Source: Novosphingobium sp. CF614 (GTDB lineage: Bacteria > Pseudomonadota > Alphaproteobacteria > Sphingomonadales > Sphingomonadaceae). From it: 64,000 bases of DNA. Below are positions 43,822 through 52,814 of this stretch, in pieces. The notes below the pieces were generated by a model that saw only the letters and a list, made by a program, of their open reading frames with translations, made no database searches and was not told the origin of the DNA. The first letter of the stretch is position 1. Each line of letters begins with the position of its first letter. The DNA lies in NCBI RefSeq assembly GCF_900113255.1, contig NZ_FOOR01000001.1:1-64000 (forward strand). Direction: 5' to 3'. The position numbers and the translations under genes are program-made.

Positions 43822-44508
43822 ATGCCCTCCCCCATCAACCACCTTTCCGAAAACGACCGTGCCCGCGTCAGCAAGGCGGTGGCAGACGCGGAAGGGCTCA
43901 GTTCGGGCGAGATCGTCACGATCATCGCGGAACGTTCCGACGGCTATACCGACGTCGCGCTGAGCTGGTCGGCGGCGGCGGCCTTGCTGGCCCTGGCGGC
44001 GCTGGCGATCGCGCCCGACTTCTACCTGGGCCTCTACGACCGCCTGCTGGCCGACTGGGGCCACGAATGGACGCCGCGCGCGATTCTGACGCTGGCGGCG
44101 GGGGTCGCCACGATCAAGTTCGGCGCGATGATGCTGCTCCAGCTCTGGCGGCCGCTCAAGTTCTGGCTGGTCCCCGCGCCGATCAAGACCATGCGCGTGC
44201 ACGACCGCGCGATCCGCGCCTTCCGCATCGGCGCCGAACGTCGCACCACCGGGCGCACCGGCGTGCTCGTCTATCTCTCGATGCGCGAGCACCGCGCCGA
44301 AATCGTCGCCGACCAGGCCATCGCCACCAAGGTCGATCCCGAAGTCTGGGGCGACGCCATGCAGGCCATGCTCACCCATGTGCGCGAGGGACGCGTGGCC
44401 GACGGCATGATCGCCGCCATCGAGAAAGTCGGCGCGATCGTGGCCCCCCACTTCCCCCGCGCCGACGACGACGTGAACGAACTTCCCGACAGGCTGATCG
44501 AAGTATGA
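43822..44508 (+). CDS. Second TPM-domain membrane protein
   Basis: A 228-residue protein with a split arrangement: an N-terminal TPM start ([27 protein letters not shown]), two membrane helices (about 48-66 and 86-104) and the rest of the TPM domain ([39 protein letters not shown]). Such proteins accompany LemA and YgcG-like partners. GAGGAGATC precedes the ATG. Its stop overlaps the Nudix gene as ATGA. Confidence 0.85.
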   Translation: MPSPINHLSENDRARVSKAVADAEGLSSGEIVTIIAERSDGYTDVALSWSAAAALLALAALAIAPDFYLGLYDRLLADWGHEWTPRAILTLAAGVATIKFGAMMLLQLWRPLKFWLVPAPIKTMRVHDRAIRAFRIGAERRTTGRTGVLVYLSMREHRAEIVADQAIATKVDPEVWGDAMQAMLTHVREGRVADGMIAAIEKVGAIVAPHFPRADDDVNELPDRLIEV

Positions 44509-45065
44509 CCTTCTCCGACCATCATGACGCCGACAAGCCCGAGGAAGTCATGTGGGAAGGCCGCTTCATCACCGCCAAGCGACGGGGCCGGTGGGAATAC
44601 GTCGGCCGCGCGCGCGGCATCCATGCGGCGGTGATCCTTGCGATCGATACCGCTGGAAACGATGGAGAGCACGTGATCCTGGTCGATCAATACCGGGTTC
44701 CGCTGGGCAGTCGCTGCATCGAGCTGCCCGCCGGCCTCGTCGGCGATCACGACGATTGCGCCGGCGAAGATGCCGCCGTGGCCGCCGCGCGGGAACTGGA
44801 AGAGGAGACCGGCTACCGCGCGGGCCGCATGGATACGATCGGCGAATTCCATTCCTCGCCCGGCATGGTCAGCGAAAGCTTCACGCTGTTCCGCGCGCAC
44901 GACCTGGAAAAGGTCGGCAACGGCGGCGGCGTCGACCACGAGGACATCGTCGTCCACCGCGTGCCGCTCTCCGGCATCGGGCAGGCGATCGACGGCTGGC
45001 GGACGCAAGGCTATGCCATCGACGTGAAGATGCTGACGCTGCTGGGCGCGCGGCTGCTGGGCTGA
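44505..45065 (+). CDS. Nudix hydrolase (ADP-ribose pyrophosphatase-like)
   Basis: A 186-residue Nudix enzyme, probably hydrolysing a nucleoside-diphosphate sugar such as ADP-ribose. The Nudix helix is Glu88-x7-Arg96-Glu97 followed by LEEETGY; the glycine before it is displaced compared with the standard G-x5-E spacing. [20 protein letters not shown] matches the ADP-ribose pyrophosphatase branch. It is coupled to the TPM gene by ATGA and followed 14 bases later by a tiny gene. Confidence 0.85.
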   Translation: MTFSDHHDADKPEEVMWEGRFITAKRRGRWEYVGRARGIHAAVILAIDTAGNDGEHVILVDQYRVPLGSRCIELPAGLVGDHDDCAGEDAAVAAARELEEETGYRAGRMDTIGEFHSSPGMVSESFTLFRAHDLEKVGNGGGVDHEDIVVHRVPLSGIGQAIDGWRTQGYAIDVKMLTLLGARLLG

Positions 45066-45079
45066 AGCCGGGACCCGCC

Positions 45080-45280
45080 ATGCGCACCCGGCTCAGCATA
45101 TGCAGAAGGAAAGCCCGGTTCGCGAGCGAGGCGGACGCGCTCCGGGTCGCCGAACAGGCCGCTTATCCCCTGCGCCCCTATCGCTGCGACCGCTGCTTTC
45201 TATTCCACCTCACCGGCCGGACCAAGGGCAAGCGCATACCGCGCTTCGCCCTGGACCGGGGGAATATCACAGCGTCGTGA
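45080..45280 (+). CDS. Small basic protein with a CxxC motif
   Basis: A 66-residue basic protein with Cys36-x2-Cys39 (YRCDRCFLFHLTGRTKGKR), a knuckle resembling half of a zinc ribbon, and a helix-forming ARFASEADALRVAE segment. I believe similar short proteins occur in other sphingomonads but know no function. It begins 14 bases after the Nudix stop and overlaps the convergent hydroxyisobutyrate dehydrogenase gene by 14 bases. A nucleic-acid or metal-binding role is a guess. Confidence 0.65.
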   Translation: MRTRLSICRRKARFASEADALRVAEQAAYPLRPYRCDRCFLFHLTGRTKGKRIPRFALDRGNITAS

Positions 45281-46136
45281 AGATCGCGCCGAAGTCCTTG
45301 CCGCCGTTGCCGGCCTCCACGAAAGCCTCGTAGATCGCCTTGGCGTGCTCGCCCATCGGCACCGAGGCGCCGGCGGTGCTCGCGCCCTCCATGGCAAGGC
45401 GCAAGTCCTTGAGCATCAGCGCCGAGGCGAAGCCGCCGGCATAGCCGTTGTCCGCCGGACTGGCGGCACCGACACCCGGGGCCGGGGTGTAGTCGTTCAG
45501 GGACCAGCAGTAGCCCGTGGACTTCGAGCTGATCTCATAGAACTTCTGCGGATCGAGCCCCGCCTTTTCGGCCAGCGCCAGTGCCTCGCAGGTGCCGATC
45601 ATATGGATCGCCAGCAGCATGTTGTTGCACATCTTGGCGACCTGGCCGCTGCCGATGGCGCCGGCATGGATCACCGCCTTGGCCATCGGATCGAGCACGG
45701 CCCGGGCCTTCTCGAACGCTTGCTCGGTGCCGCCGACCATGAACGTCAGCGTGCCGCCGTTGGCGGCCGCGATGCCGCCCGATACCGGCGCATCGACCAT
45801 CTGGTATCCCGCCGCCTCGGCCAGCGCCGCGACTTCGCGCGCGGTGGCGAGATCGATCGTCGAGCAATCGAGGAACAGCGCGCCCTGGGGCGCCTTGCCG
45901 ATCACGTCGGCGGTATAGACGCTCTTCACGATGGCGCCGTTGGGCAGCATGGTCACGACCGCGTCGACATCCGCGACCGCATCGGGAACGGCGGTGAAAG
46001 TCGCGCAGCCGTGCTCCTTCGCCTTGGCCAGCGCCTCCCCGGAAAGATCGAAGGCATGCACCTCATGCCCCGCCTTGACGAGATTCGCGGCCATGCCGCC
46101 GCCCATGTTGCCAAGACCGATGAATGCGATCTTCAC
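45267..46136 (-). CDS. mmsB: 3-hydroxyisobutyrate dehydrogenase
   Basis: Oxidises 3-hydroxyisobutyrate to methylmalonate semialdehyde with NAD+ in valine breakdown. The 289-residue product has the Rossmann motif GLGNMGGGMAANL (7-19), the DAPVSGGIAAANGGTLTFMVGG substrate loop (given here in part) and GSGQVAKMCNNM with the catalytic lysine. The start is GTG, behind AAGGAG. It is last in the valine operon, 21 bp after the enoyl-CoA hydratase gene. Confidence 0.93.
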   Translation of the reverse strand: MKIAFIGLGNMGGGMAANLVKAGHEVHAFDLSGEALAKAKEHGCATFTAVPDAVADVDAVVTMLPNGAIVKSVYTADVIGKAPQGALFLDCSTIDLATAREVAALAEAAGYQMVDAPVSGGIAAANGGTLTFMVGGTEQAFEKARAVLDPMAKAVIHAGAIGSGQVAKMCNNMLLAIHMIGTCEALALAEKAGLDPQKFYEISSKSTGYCWSLNDYTPAPGVGAASPADNGYAGGFASALMLKDLRLAMEGASTAGASVPMGEHAKAIYEAFVEAGNGGKDFGAIFTTL

Positions 46137-46157
46137 GTTGTCTTCTCCTTCATCGTC

Positions 46158-46940
46158 TTATTTTCCCTTCCAGGCGCCCGGACGCTTCTCGACGAAGGCC
46201 GCCATGCCCTCGGCCTTGTCCTCGGTCGCGGTCAGCACCTGGAACATGCGGCGCTCCATGACGAGGCCGGTGTCCAGCGTCGTCTCGAACGCGATGTTGA
46301 CCATCTCCTTGTTCATCATGGCCGCGAGCGGCGGCATCGCCGCGATCGTCTCAGCCGACTTCAGTGCCACTTCAAGGAGCTTCTCGGCCGGCACGACCTG
46401 GCTCACCAGGCCCGCGCGCTCGGCCTCGGCGGCATCCATCATGCGCCCGGTAAGGCACATGTCCATCGCCTTCGACTTGCCGACCGCGCGAGTCAGGCGC
46501 TGCGAGCCGCCCATGCCCGGTGCGACGCCCAGCTTGATTTCGGGCTGGCCGAACCTGGCGTTTTCCGAAGCGATGATGAAGTCCGCCATCATCGCCAGCT
46601 CGCAGCCGCCGCCCAGCGCGAAGCCGTTGACAGCGGCGATCCAGGGCTTGCGCGTGGTCTTGACGATCTGGCTGGTCCAGCCGGCGAAGAAATCCTCGGA
46701 ATAGAACTCCGCGCTCGGCTTGTCGGACATCTCCTTGATGTCGGCACCGGCGGCGAAGGCCTTGTCGCCCGAACCGGTGATGACCGCGCAGCCCTGCGAC
46801 TTGTCGCCCTCGAACTTGGCGAAAGCATCAATCAGTTCCACCAGCACCTGCGAATTGAGCGCATTGAGCGACTTGGGGCGGTTGAGCGTGATGAGGGTGA
46901 CGGCACCCTTCCGTTCGACCAGGATCATTTCGTAGCTCAT
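46158..46940 (-). CDS. Enoyl-CoA hydratase
   Basis: Hydrates an enoyl-CoA; in this operon methacrylyl-CoA to 3-hydroxyisobutyryl-CoA is the logical step. The 260-residue crotonase-fold protein has AGADIKEM (oxyanion loop), [18 protein letters not shown] with the first catalytic glutamate region, and [14 protein letters not shown] carrying the second. ATG 46940 overlaps the stop of the hydrolase gene as ATGA. Confidence 0.93.
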   Translation of the reverse strand: MSYEMILVERKGAVTLITLNRPKSLNALNSQVLVELIDAFAKFEGDKSQGCAVITGSGDKAFAAGADIKEMSDKPSAEFYSEDFFAGWTSQIVKTTRKPWIAAVNGFALGGGCELAMMADFIIASENARFGQPEIKLGVAPGMGGSQRLTRAVGKSKAMDMCLTGRMMDAAEAERAGLVSQVVPAEKLLEVALKSAETIAAMPPLAAMMNKEMVNIAFETTLDTGLVMERRMFQVLTATEDKAEGMAAFVEKRPGAWKGK

Positions 46941-47980
46941 AGGGGCTTCCATTCCTCTTCCACGGGGAGCGGCGCGAAGATCGCGTCCAGCAAGTCGTCG
47001 GTCACGCCTTCGGGCGTGGCAGGCCGCCACTTCGGCGCCTGATCCTTGTCGACGATCACGGCCCGCACGCCTTCGGCGAAATCAGGCAGCGTGAGCGTGC
47101 GCGAACCGATGCGATACTCCATCGCCATGTTCTCGGCGAAACTGGCCAGCCTGGCGGATTCGGCCAGTTGGCGCAGCGATACCTTGCAGGCCTGCGGGCT
47201 CTTGGTCCGCAGCGCGGCCAGTTCCTTCGCCGCCCATTCGCTGTCGTCGCCTTCCAGCGAGGCGAACACGTCCTCCAGCCTGTCGAACGCGAAATGCTTG
47301 CGGATCGCGGCGGCGTGGGACGCGATCTTCGGTTCGGGCGGCGTCACCGCCAGCGCCGCGAGCACGCCGCCGATCTCGTGCCCGGCGGCGATGCGCGCCT
47401 TGGCCTCGGGCAGCGTTTCGGACGGCAGGTAATGCGTGGCCAGCCCGGCCCAGAGGCATTCCGAACCGTCGAGCCGGGCACCGGTGATCGCCAGGAACTG
47501 CCCGACGCGGCCTTCAAGGCGCGAAAGATACCAGCCGCCGCCGACATCCGGAAACAGGCCGATCCCGGTTTCGGGCATCGCGAAACGGGTGTTCTCGGTC
47601 GCCACCCGGTACTTGGCCGGTTGCGAGATGCCCACGCCCCCGCCCATCGTGATGCCGTCCATGAAGGCGACGACGGGCTTTTGATACGTGAAGATCTGGT
47701 GGTTGAGGCGATATTCGTCGAAAAAGAACTTGCGGCCGGCCGCGCCCCCGTCCTCCAGCGCGGACTGGCGCAGCAGGTTGATGTCCCCGCCGGAGCAGAA
47801 GCCCCTGCCTTCGGCATGATCGAGGATCACCGCCTTGACCTGTGGGTCATGCGCCCATTCGGCCAGGATCGCCGTCATCGCCTGGCACATGCCGAGCGTC
47901 AGCGCGTGGATCGCCTTGGGCCGGTTGAGCGAGATGTGCCCGGCGACCCCATCGCGCCGGGTGAGCAGTTCGTCGGTCAT
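46937..47980 (-). CDS. 3-hydroxyisobutyryl-CoA hydrolase
   Basis: Releases CoA from 3-hydroxyisobutyryl-CoA, giving the free acid used by MmsB. The 347-residue crotonase-family protein is longer than a hydratase and has the hydrolase features [48 protein letters not shown] and a specific C-terminal region ([17 protein letters not shown]). The start overlaps the preceding stop as TGATG; a GTG one codon earlier is possible. Confidence 0.92.
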   Translation of the reverse strand: MTDELLTRRDGVAGHISLNRPKAIHALTLGMCQAMTAILAEWAHDPQVKAVILDHAEGRGFCSGGDINLLRQSALEDGGAAGRKFFFDEYRLNHQIFTYQKPVVAFMDGITMGGGVGISQPAKYRVATENTRFAMPETGIGLFPDVGGGWYLSRLEGRVGQFLAITGARLDGSECLWAGLATHYLPSETLPEAKARIAAGHEIGGVLAALAVTPPEPKIASHAAAIRKHFAFDRLEDVFASLEGDDSEWAAKELAALRTKSPQACKVSLRQLAESARLASFAENMAMEYRIGSRTLTLPDFAEGVRAVIVDKDQAPKWRPATPEGVTDDLLDAIFAPLPVEEEWKPL

Positions 47981-49122
47981 CACTTCAGCAGGTCCCGGCC
48001 GATAATCATGCGCATGACTTCATTGGTGCCCTCAAGGATGCGGTGAACGCGAAGGTCGCGCCAGAAACGTTCGATCGGATAGTCCTTGAGGTAGCCGTAA
48101 CCACCGAACAACTGCAAGGCGCGGTCAACCACCGAGGAGCCGGTGTCGGAGGCGATCATCTTGGCCATGGCGGCGAAGCGGGTCTTGTCGGGCGCGCCGG
48201 CGGTCACCTTGGTGGCGGCAAGGTACAGCAGCGCGCGCGCCGCCTCCAGTTCGGCGGCCATCTGCGCGAGCGTGAACTGGGTGTTCTGGAACTCGGCGAT
48301 CGGCTGGTCGAACTGCTTGCGATCCTTGACGTACTGGACCGCCTCGTCAAGGCAGCGCTGCGCGCCGCCCAGCGAACAGGCGCCGATGTTGAGGCGGCCG
48401 CCGTCGAGGCCGGCCATCGCGAACTTGAAGCCGTCTCCCTCGGCACCGACCCGGTTTTCGGCCGGGATCCGGGCATCCTCGAAGACCACTTGCGCGGTGG
48501 GCGAGGAATTCCAGCCCAGTTTCTTTTCCGGCGCGCCGAAGCTGACGCCCGGCGTGTCCTTGTCGACCACGAAGCAGGATATCCCGCGCGACTTGTGCTC
48601 GCCGGTACGGGCCATGACGAGATAGACGTCGTTGACGCCGCCGCCGGAGATGAACTGCTTGGTGCCGTTGACCACGTAGTGATCGCCGTCGAGCCGCGCC
48701 GAAGTCTTCAGCGCCGCCGCGTCCGATCCAGATCCGGGCTCGGTAAGGCAATAGCTGGCGATCTTCTCCATCGTCACCAGTTCGGGCAGGTAACGGTCCT
48801 TGAGCTGCTGGTCGCCGAAGCGGTCGATCATCCAGGCGCCCATGTTGTGGATGGAGATATAGGCCGACGTCGCCGGGCAGCCATAGGACATGGCCTCCAT
48901 GATAAGCGCCGCGTCAAGGCGGCCAAGGCCGATGCCGCCGCTCTCCTCCGAAACGTAGATCGCCCCGAAGCCCAATTCGCCGGCGGCCTTCCAGACGTCC
49001 ACCGGATAGTGGTGCCGTTCGTCCCACTCGGCCGCGAACGGCGTGATCCTGTCCGCGGTGAACTTGCGCGCGGTCTCCTGGATCGCGACCTGGTCCTCCG
49101 TCAGCCCAAACTGTTCGATCAT
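47980..49122 (-). CDS. Acyl-CoA dehydrogenase, probably isobutyryl-CoA dehydrogenase
   Basis: A FAD enzyme (380 residues) that makes methacrylyl-CoA from isobutyryl-CoA. FAD and substrate motifs are visible: YCLTEPGSGSDAAALKT, QFISGGGVNDVYLVMA, QLFGGYGYLKDYPIERFWRD and the catalytic Glu in HRILEGTNEVMR. Substrate is assigned from the following genes, which complete the valine branch. The ATG at 49122 begins the homology (MIEQFGLTEDQ). It is the first gene of the four-gene operon. Confidence 0.9.
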   Translation of the reverse strand: MIEQFGLTEDQVAIQETARKFTADRITPFAAEWDERHHYPVDVWKAAGELGFGAIYVSEESGGIGLGRLDAALIMEAMSYGCPATSAYISIHNMGAWMIDRFGDQQLKDRYLPELVTMEKIASYCLTEPGSGSDAAALKTSARLDGDHYVVNGTKQFISGGGVNDVYLVMARTGEHKSRGISCFVVDKDTPGVSFGAPEKKLGWNSSPTAQVVFEDARIPAENRVGAEGDGFKFAMAGLDGGRLNIGACSLGGAQRCLDEAVQYVKDRKQFDQPIAEFQNTQFTLAQMAAELEAARALLYLAATKVTAGAPDKTRFAAMAKMIASDTGSSVVDRALQLFGGYGYLKDYPIERFWRDLRVHRILEGTNEVMRMIIGRDLLK

Positions 49123-49147
49123 TGCTGCCCCTGTTCTTGTCATCGGC

Positions 49148-49645
49148 CTATGATGGGCACTTCGTATAAGTAAGCGGTCCGGGCATGGCGTCCGGCCCGG
49201 AATCCCTGCGAACGAGAGTCTTGCCTCCATCGGGCGACGACAGCGCGACATCGAGAAGCCAGGTCTGCCCTTCGCCTGAAAATGCGTAGGAGGCGGCCAC
49301 GCGGTCCGCTTCGGCTGCCTTGACCTGCCCCAGTTCGGCGACCGATTCGTAGAACGTCAGCTTGTCGGCGCTCACCGTCATCAAGCCCTTGGCGTCGCCC
49401 TTGGTGCTGGTACAATCGGCGGGAACCAGGCCCCAGCGGCCGCGCAGGACCTCCGGTATGGTTCCAGCGGCGGTCGCGACCGCCTCGCTCGTCGCTTCCG
49501 GCGCGGCGGCCTCGCTGGAGGGTGCCTTCTCGGACGCCTCCTCCGACGCCTCTTCGGACGATTGTCTGGGCGCCTCGCCGCCGCCCGAGCAGGCGGACAG
49601 CGCCAGGGCGAGCGCGGCGGCGGGGATCAACGCGGTCTTGGTCAT
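49148..49645 (-). CDS. Putative lipoprotein of unknown function
   Basis: A 165-residue protein with a lipoprotein signal (LALALSAC, cysteine at residue 19). A low-complexity Ser/Glu/Ala segment follows (SSEEASEEASEKAPSSEAA, about 29-47), then a small beta-rich domain starting IPEVLRGRWGLVPADC, with paired cysteines and a C-terminal YTKC. It may be periplasmic. No functional assignment is possible. AAGGAG precedes the ATG. Confidence 0.75.
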   Translation of the reverse strand: MTKTALIPAAALALALSACSGGGEAPRQSSEEASEEASEKAPSSEAAAPEATSEAVATAAGTIPEVLRGRWGLVPADCTSTKGDAKGLMTVSADKLTFYESVAELGQVKAAEADRVAASYAFSGEGQTWLLDVALSSPDGGKTLVRRDSGPDAMPGPLTYTKCPS

Positions 49646-49717
49646 CGGACTTTCTCCTTCGCGGGTTCCGGAATGGACCGGGAACGCATCCCGGTCCCTC
49701 CGGTTGCCGCAAGAGCG

Positions 49718-51142
49718 TCAGCCGACCAGTTCGATCACGTCCTTGCCGAACAGTTGCTCGTCGCTCGGCAGCGTCTTGGGCGTCGGCAACGGCTTGGAGA
49801 CCCAGGTCTCGTTGATGAGGTCGCGCCACGAAACGTTGCTGTTGGTCGCGTTGCCGCCCCAAGAACCGCAACCCAGCGAGAAAGTCTGGCGCATGCCGTT
49901 CCACAGGTTGCCCGAATTCGAGGCGGCCTGCGGCTGGTTCACCATGACACGGCTGGTCTTGGTATGCATCGCCAGCTTCATGATGTTCTCGTCCGAGGTC
50001 GAGTAGATGCCGCAGGAATGCCCCTGGCCCTGGTAGGACTGGATCGCGTTGGTCAGCGCGATCGCCTCATCGATGTCCTTGGCGCGGTAGAGCGCCATGG
50101 TGACCGTCATCTTTTCGCCAGAGAACGGATGCTGCTTGCCGTAGCCGACTTCCGGCACGATGAAGAACTGGGTGCCTTCCGGGATCTCGAAGCCGGCGTA
50201 ATCGGCGATGAACTGCGGCGATTGGGCAACGACCTTGGCATTGATGTGCTCGCCGTCTTCCCAGATCGCGTTCTGCAGCTTGCCCTTCTGTACCTCGTTC
50301 AGGACGAAGCCGCCCTTCTCCTTCAGCTTGCCAAGCATCGTGTCGTAGATCGCGTCGAGCAGGATCACGGCGTTGTCCGAAGAGCAGGACGCCGCGTAGT
50401 CGAGCGTCTTCGACAGCAGGATCTTCTCGGCCGCGTCGTCAAGGTCGGCGGTTTCGTCCACGGTGATGACGGCATTGCCCACGCCCACGCCAAGCGCCGG
50501 CGTGCCCGAACTGTAGGCCGCCTGCACCATCGGGCTGCCGCCGGTGGCGAGAATGCGGTCGCACTGCTTCATGACCTCGTTGGTCTTCTCGACCGAGGGA
50601 GTCTCGATCGGGATCACGAGATCGGCCGGAGCGCCCAGCGCGACGAGCGCGGCCCGCATCTTGTCGCAGATGATCTTGTTGGTGATCTTGGCGCGCGGGT
50701 GCGGGCAGATGATGATCGCGTTGCGGCCCTTCACCGCATGGATCGACTTGATGACCGGGGTCGCCTCCGGGTTCGTGGAAGGCGAAAGCGCGCCGATCAC
50801 GCCGATCGGCTTGGCGATCTTGACGATGTTGCGTTCGGGCAGTTCGTCGATCACGCCGACGGACTTGTCGTCGATGATGTCCATCAGCGCCGCGCGGGTC
50901 TTGACCGAGATCTTGAGGAATTTGCCCCGGTAGTTGCCCAGCTGCGTCTCATCGACGGTGTGCTGGGCGATCTCCTCCGCCACGCCGGGCTTGGCGACCG
51001 CCCAGACCATGCCGCGGATCAGGCGATCCACCTGCTCCTGGGTGTAGTTCTCGATCTGCGCCTGCGCGGCCCGCGACCGTGCAACGAGCTCGGCAACCTC
51101 GGTGGAAACGGGAGTATCGGCGATGAGTTCTGCGGTAGCCAT
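49718..51142 (-). CDS. CoA-acylating aldehyde dehydrogenase (SauS / AdhE-N-like)
   Basis: An aldehyde dehydrogenase-superfamily enzyme (474 residues) of the acylating branch, related to sulfoacetaldehyde dehydrogenase SauS and to the N-terminal half of AdhE. Features are PIGVIGALSPSTNPEATPV (112-130), CPHPRAKITN, ATGGSPMVQAAYSSGTPALG and the catalytic Cys253 in DYAASCSSDNAV. It should form an acyl-CoA from an aldehyde, CoA and NAD(P)+. The natural aldehyde is unknown; an acetaldehyde, sulfoacetaldehyde or succinate semialdehyde role is possible. ATG 51142 is preferred because AGGGA sits eight bases upstream; ATG 51148 is too close to it. Confidence 0.85.
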   Translation of the reverse strand: MATAELIADTPVSTEVAELVARSRAAQAQIENYTQEQVDRLIRGMVWAVAKPGVAEEIAQHTVDETQLGNYRGKFLKISVKTRAALMDIIDDKSVGVIDELPERNIVKIAKPIGVIGALSPSTNPEATPVIKSIHAVKGRNAIIICPHPRAKITNKIICDKMRAALVALGAPADLVIPIETPSVEKTNEVMKQCDRILATGGSPMVQAAYSSGTPALGVGVGNAVITVDETADLDDAAEKILLSKTLDYAASCSSDNAVILLDAIYDTMLGKLKEKGGFVLNEVQKGKLQNAIWEDGEHINAKVVAQSPQFIADYAGFEIPEGTQFFIVPEVGYGKQHPFSGEKMTVTMALYRAKDIDEAIALTNAIQSYQGQGHSCGIYSTSDENIMKLAMHTKTSRVMVNQPQAASNSGNLWNGMRQTFSLGCGSWGGNATNSNVSWRDLINETWVSKPLPTPKTLPSDEQLFGKDVIELVG

Positions 51143-51238
51143 GTGCATCTTCCCTTGACTTTCCGCGTGCCGGTCATGCCGGGACACGCGGGGCAAATGG
51201 TCCCGGATCGACCGGCGCGAGCGCGCCGTGACCATCCG

Positions 51239-51400
51239 CTACGGCTTCATCCCCTGCACTTTTGACAAGGCGAGCGCAAGCTGATTAAGCGCGCGATTAA
51301 ACCGGCTCCAGTTGCAATAATCGGGACTGCGATGGACGAATTTGCAAGTGCAGGGCGTTTCCAGCAGGGCAATCGCATATGGGCCAAACTCGTCCTTCAT
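51239..51400 (-). CDS. Possible 53-residue small protein or gene remnant
   Basis: A minus-strand frame begins ATG at 51400 behind CAGGGTGACG, which is a poor ribosome binding site and part of a repeat-like sequence. The product is protein-like in composition, with CTCKFVHRSPDYCNWSRFNR in the middle and an amphipathic end, but matches no family I know. It may be a remnant, and I list it only as a possibility. Confidence 0.22.
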   Translation of the reverse strand: MKDEFGPYAIALLETPCTCKFVHRSPDYCNWSRFNRALNQLALALSKVQGMKP

Positions 51401-51449
51401 CGTCACCCTGAATCTGTTCAGCTGCGCTGGCCTGCGGCTCATGCCAAGT

Positions 51450-51598
51450 CTCATTGATCGGAACTCTCGTTTGCCTTCCCTTGCGAACCGCCGAAGGCGG
51501 TGCGGCAATCCAAGGCGGATGGCGCCGCCCTGGATTGCTTCGACGGCTTCGCCGCCTCGCGGGCGACGAGGGGGAGATGAGTCTCCGTCCAAGAGACC
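51450..51598 (-). repeat. Dispersed intergenic repeat, copy 2
   Basis: Read on the minus strand it follows copy 1 (3414-3585) block by block: GGTCTCTTGGA, GGAGACTCAT, GCGAGGCGGCGAAGCCG, CCTTGGATTGCCG, CCGCCTTCGGCGG and GAGTTCCGATCAATGAG. The segment with GGCGGCGCCATCCGCC is specific to this copy. Orientation is opposite to copy 1. Confidence 0.72.
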
Positions 51599-51640
51599 TG
51601 CAATTCACCATTCAGAGCGACAGTTTGAGCGGCAAAATGG

Positions 51641-51661
51641 ATGCTGAAACAAGTTCAGCAT
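51641..51661. repeat. REP-like palindrome
   Basis: ATGCTGAA-ACAAG-TTCAGCAT is a perfect 8-bp dyad followed by GACGAACTT. Such sequences are frequent between sphingomonad genes in my recollection and give rise to spurious MLKQVQHD reading frames. Confidence 0.6.
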
Positions 51662-51818
51662 GACGAACTTGGAGAGAGAGAATCTCCAATATGGCTCCAT
51701 ATGCGATTGCCCTGGCGTTTCCGGGCACGGCCCTTGTCCGGCAATGGTCGAACGGGCAAAACATCCGCCGGCCGGCCCCCGGCCGGAAAGATCTGCAGGC
51801 AGCGAGGAACAATGACGC

Positions 51819-52310
51819 GTGAGTGAGACAACCATCGACCCGGCCGCATTCCGCAAGGTTCTGAGCAGTTACCCCACCGGCGTATGCGTCATCACCGCGC
51901 TCGACGCAGGCCGCCCGGCCGGCATGGTCGTCGGCAGCTTCACGTCGGTTTCGCTCGACCCGCCGCTGGTCGGCTTCTTTCCCGACAAGTTCTCTTCATC
52001 CTGGCCGCTGATCGAGAAGGCCGGCCATTTCTGCGTCAACGTGCTCGGCAGCGACCAGCGGGACGTCTGCCGCGCGGTGACGGCCAAGGGGGAAGCGAAG
52101 TTCGTGGGCGTCGAATACGTCATCTCCGACCACGACCTGCCGGTGATCGCCAATTCGATCGCCAGCATCGAATGCCGCCTCTATTCGGTGACGGAAGCGG
52201 GCGACCACTGGTTCGTCCTGGGCGAAGTGCTGCGCATGGAAACCGTGCGAGAGGACGATCCGATGCTGTTCCATCGCGGCCGCTACGGCGGATTCGCGGA
52301 GCGCATGTAG
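51819..52310 (+). CDS. Flavin reductase-like domain protein
   Basis: A 163-residue flavin-binding protein, likely an NAD(P)H:flavin oxidoreductase supplying reduced flavin to a monooxygenase. The fold signatures are FRKVLSSYPTGVCVITALD (11-29), GMVVGSFTSVSLDPPLVGF, FCVNVLGSDQ and the C-terminal LFHRGRYGGF. The start is GTG behind GAGGAA; a four-codon frame ATGACGCGTGAGTGA overlaps it. No partner oxygenase is adjacent. Confidence 0.88.
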   Translation: MSETTIDPAAFRKVLSSYPTGVCVITALDAGRPAGMVVGSFTSVSLDPPLVGFFPDKFSSSWPLIEKAGHFCVNVLGSDQRDVCRAVTAKGEAKFVGVEYVISDHDLPVIANSIASIECRLYSVTEAGDHWFVLGEVLRMETVREDDPMLFHRGRYGGFAERM

Positions 52311-52329
52311 CCGCGCGCGGCCGTCCTCG

Positions 52330-52376
52330 GTATTCGTCCCCAGTATTCGGCCCCCGGTATTGGCCCTCAGTATTCC
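52330..52376. repeat. Tandem GTATT repeat
   Basis: GTATT occurs four times at 13-14 bp spacing (52330, 52343, 52357, 52370), each followed by a C-rich block. It lies between the flavin reductase and ferredoxin 3' ends and runs into the last codons of the ferredoxin gene. Confidence 0.65.
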
Positions 52377-52702
52377 GAGGCCGGCGCCACCGTGACTTCG
52401 AGCCCATCCAGTTCCGGCGACATCCTGACCTGGCAACCCAGGCGCGAGTTGTCCTTCATCACGTCCGCCACCATGTCCAGCATCGCGAACTCGATATCGT
52501 CGGGCTTGCCGACTTTGTCCGACCAGCCCTCGCCGACATAGATGTGGCAGGTCGCGCAGGCGCAGGCACCGCCGCAGTCGCCCATGATCCCGGCGACCCC
52601 GTGCAGCTTCCCCAGTTCCAAAAGGGTGGTGCCTTCCGCGACGTCGTCGAAGGTTCGCGTCAGACCGTCGACATCGGTCATGGTTACTTTAAGGTTACCC
52701 AT
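52367..52702 (-). CDS. 2Fe-2S ferredoxin, adrenodoxin type
   Basis: A 111-residue electron carrier with the plant/adrenodoxin-type cluster: Cys43-x5-Cys49-x2-Cys52 in GDCGGACACATCH and Cys90 in SRLGCQV. MVADVMKDNSRLGC and the acidic DDIEFAMLD helix fit the adrenodoxin branch that serves cytochromes P450 or iron-sulfur assembly. The start at 52702 follows GAGGAACG; 23 further in-frame codons upstream lack support. No P450 gene is nearby. Confidence 0.92.
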   Translation of the reverse strand: MGNLKVTMTDVDGLTRTFDDVAEGTTLLELGKLHGVAGIMGDCGGACACATCHIYVGEGWSDKVGKPDDIEFAMLDMVADVMKDNSRLGCQVRMSPELDGLEVTVAPASEY

Positions 52703-52814
52703 TCTTGCGCGTTCCTCTCGATCTTCCAGCCTTGGCCATCGCCGCGGCGCCTGCGGATTCGACTTCCCCATGCCTCACGGCGGGGCCATTTGCAAAGCCT
52801 CCTGCGGGAACGGG

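Larger units (their letters stand above)
51143..51818. other. Repeat-rich intergenic region
   Basis: Between two divergent genes lie 676 bases with at least three repeated elements: a small CTGAA/TTCAG palindrome at 51408, the dispersed repeat at 51450-51598 and the ATGCTGAA/TTCAGCAT palindrome at 51641. A minus-strand frame at 51239-51400 could encode 53 residues (starts MKDEFGPYAIALLE), but support is weak. The end nearest 51819 must hold the promoter of the flavin reductase gene. Confidence 0.5.

Noticed and set aside
51641..51826. 61-codon ORF beginning MLKQVQHDEL
   Set aside because: The start is the REP-like palindrome itself; reading frames of this kind are a known artefact of such repeats in sphingomonads.
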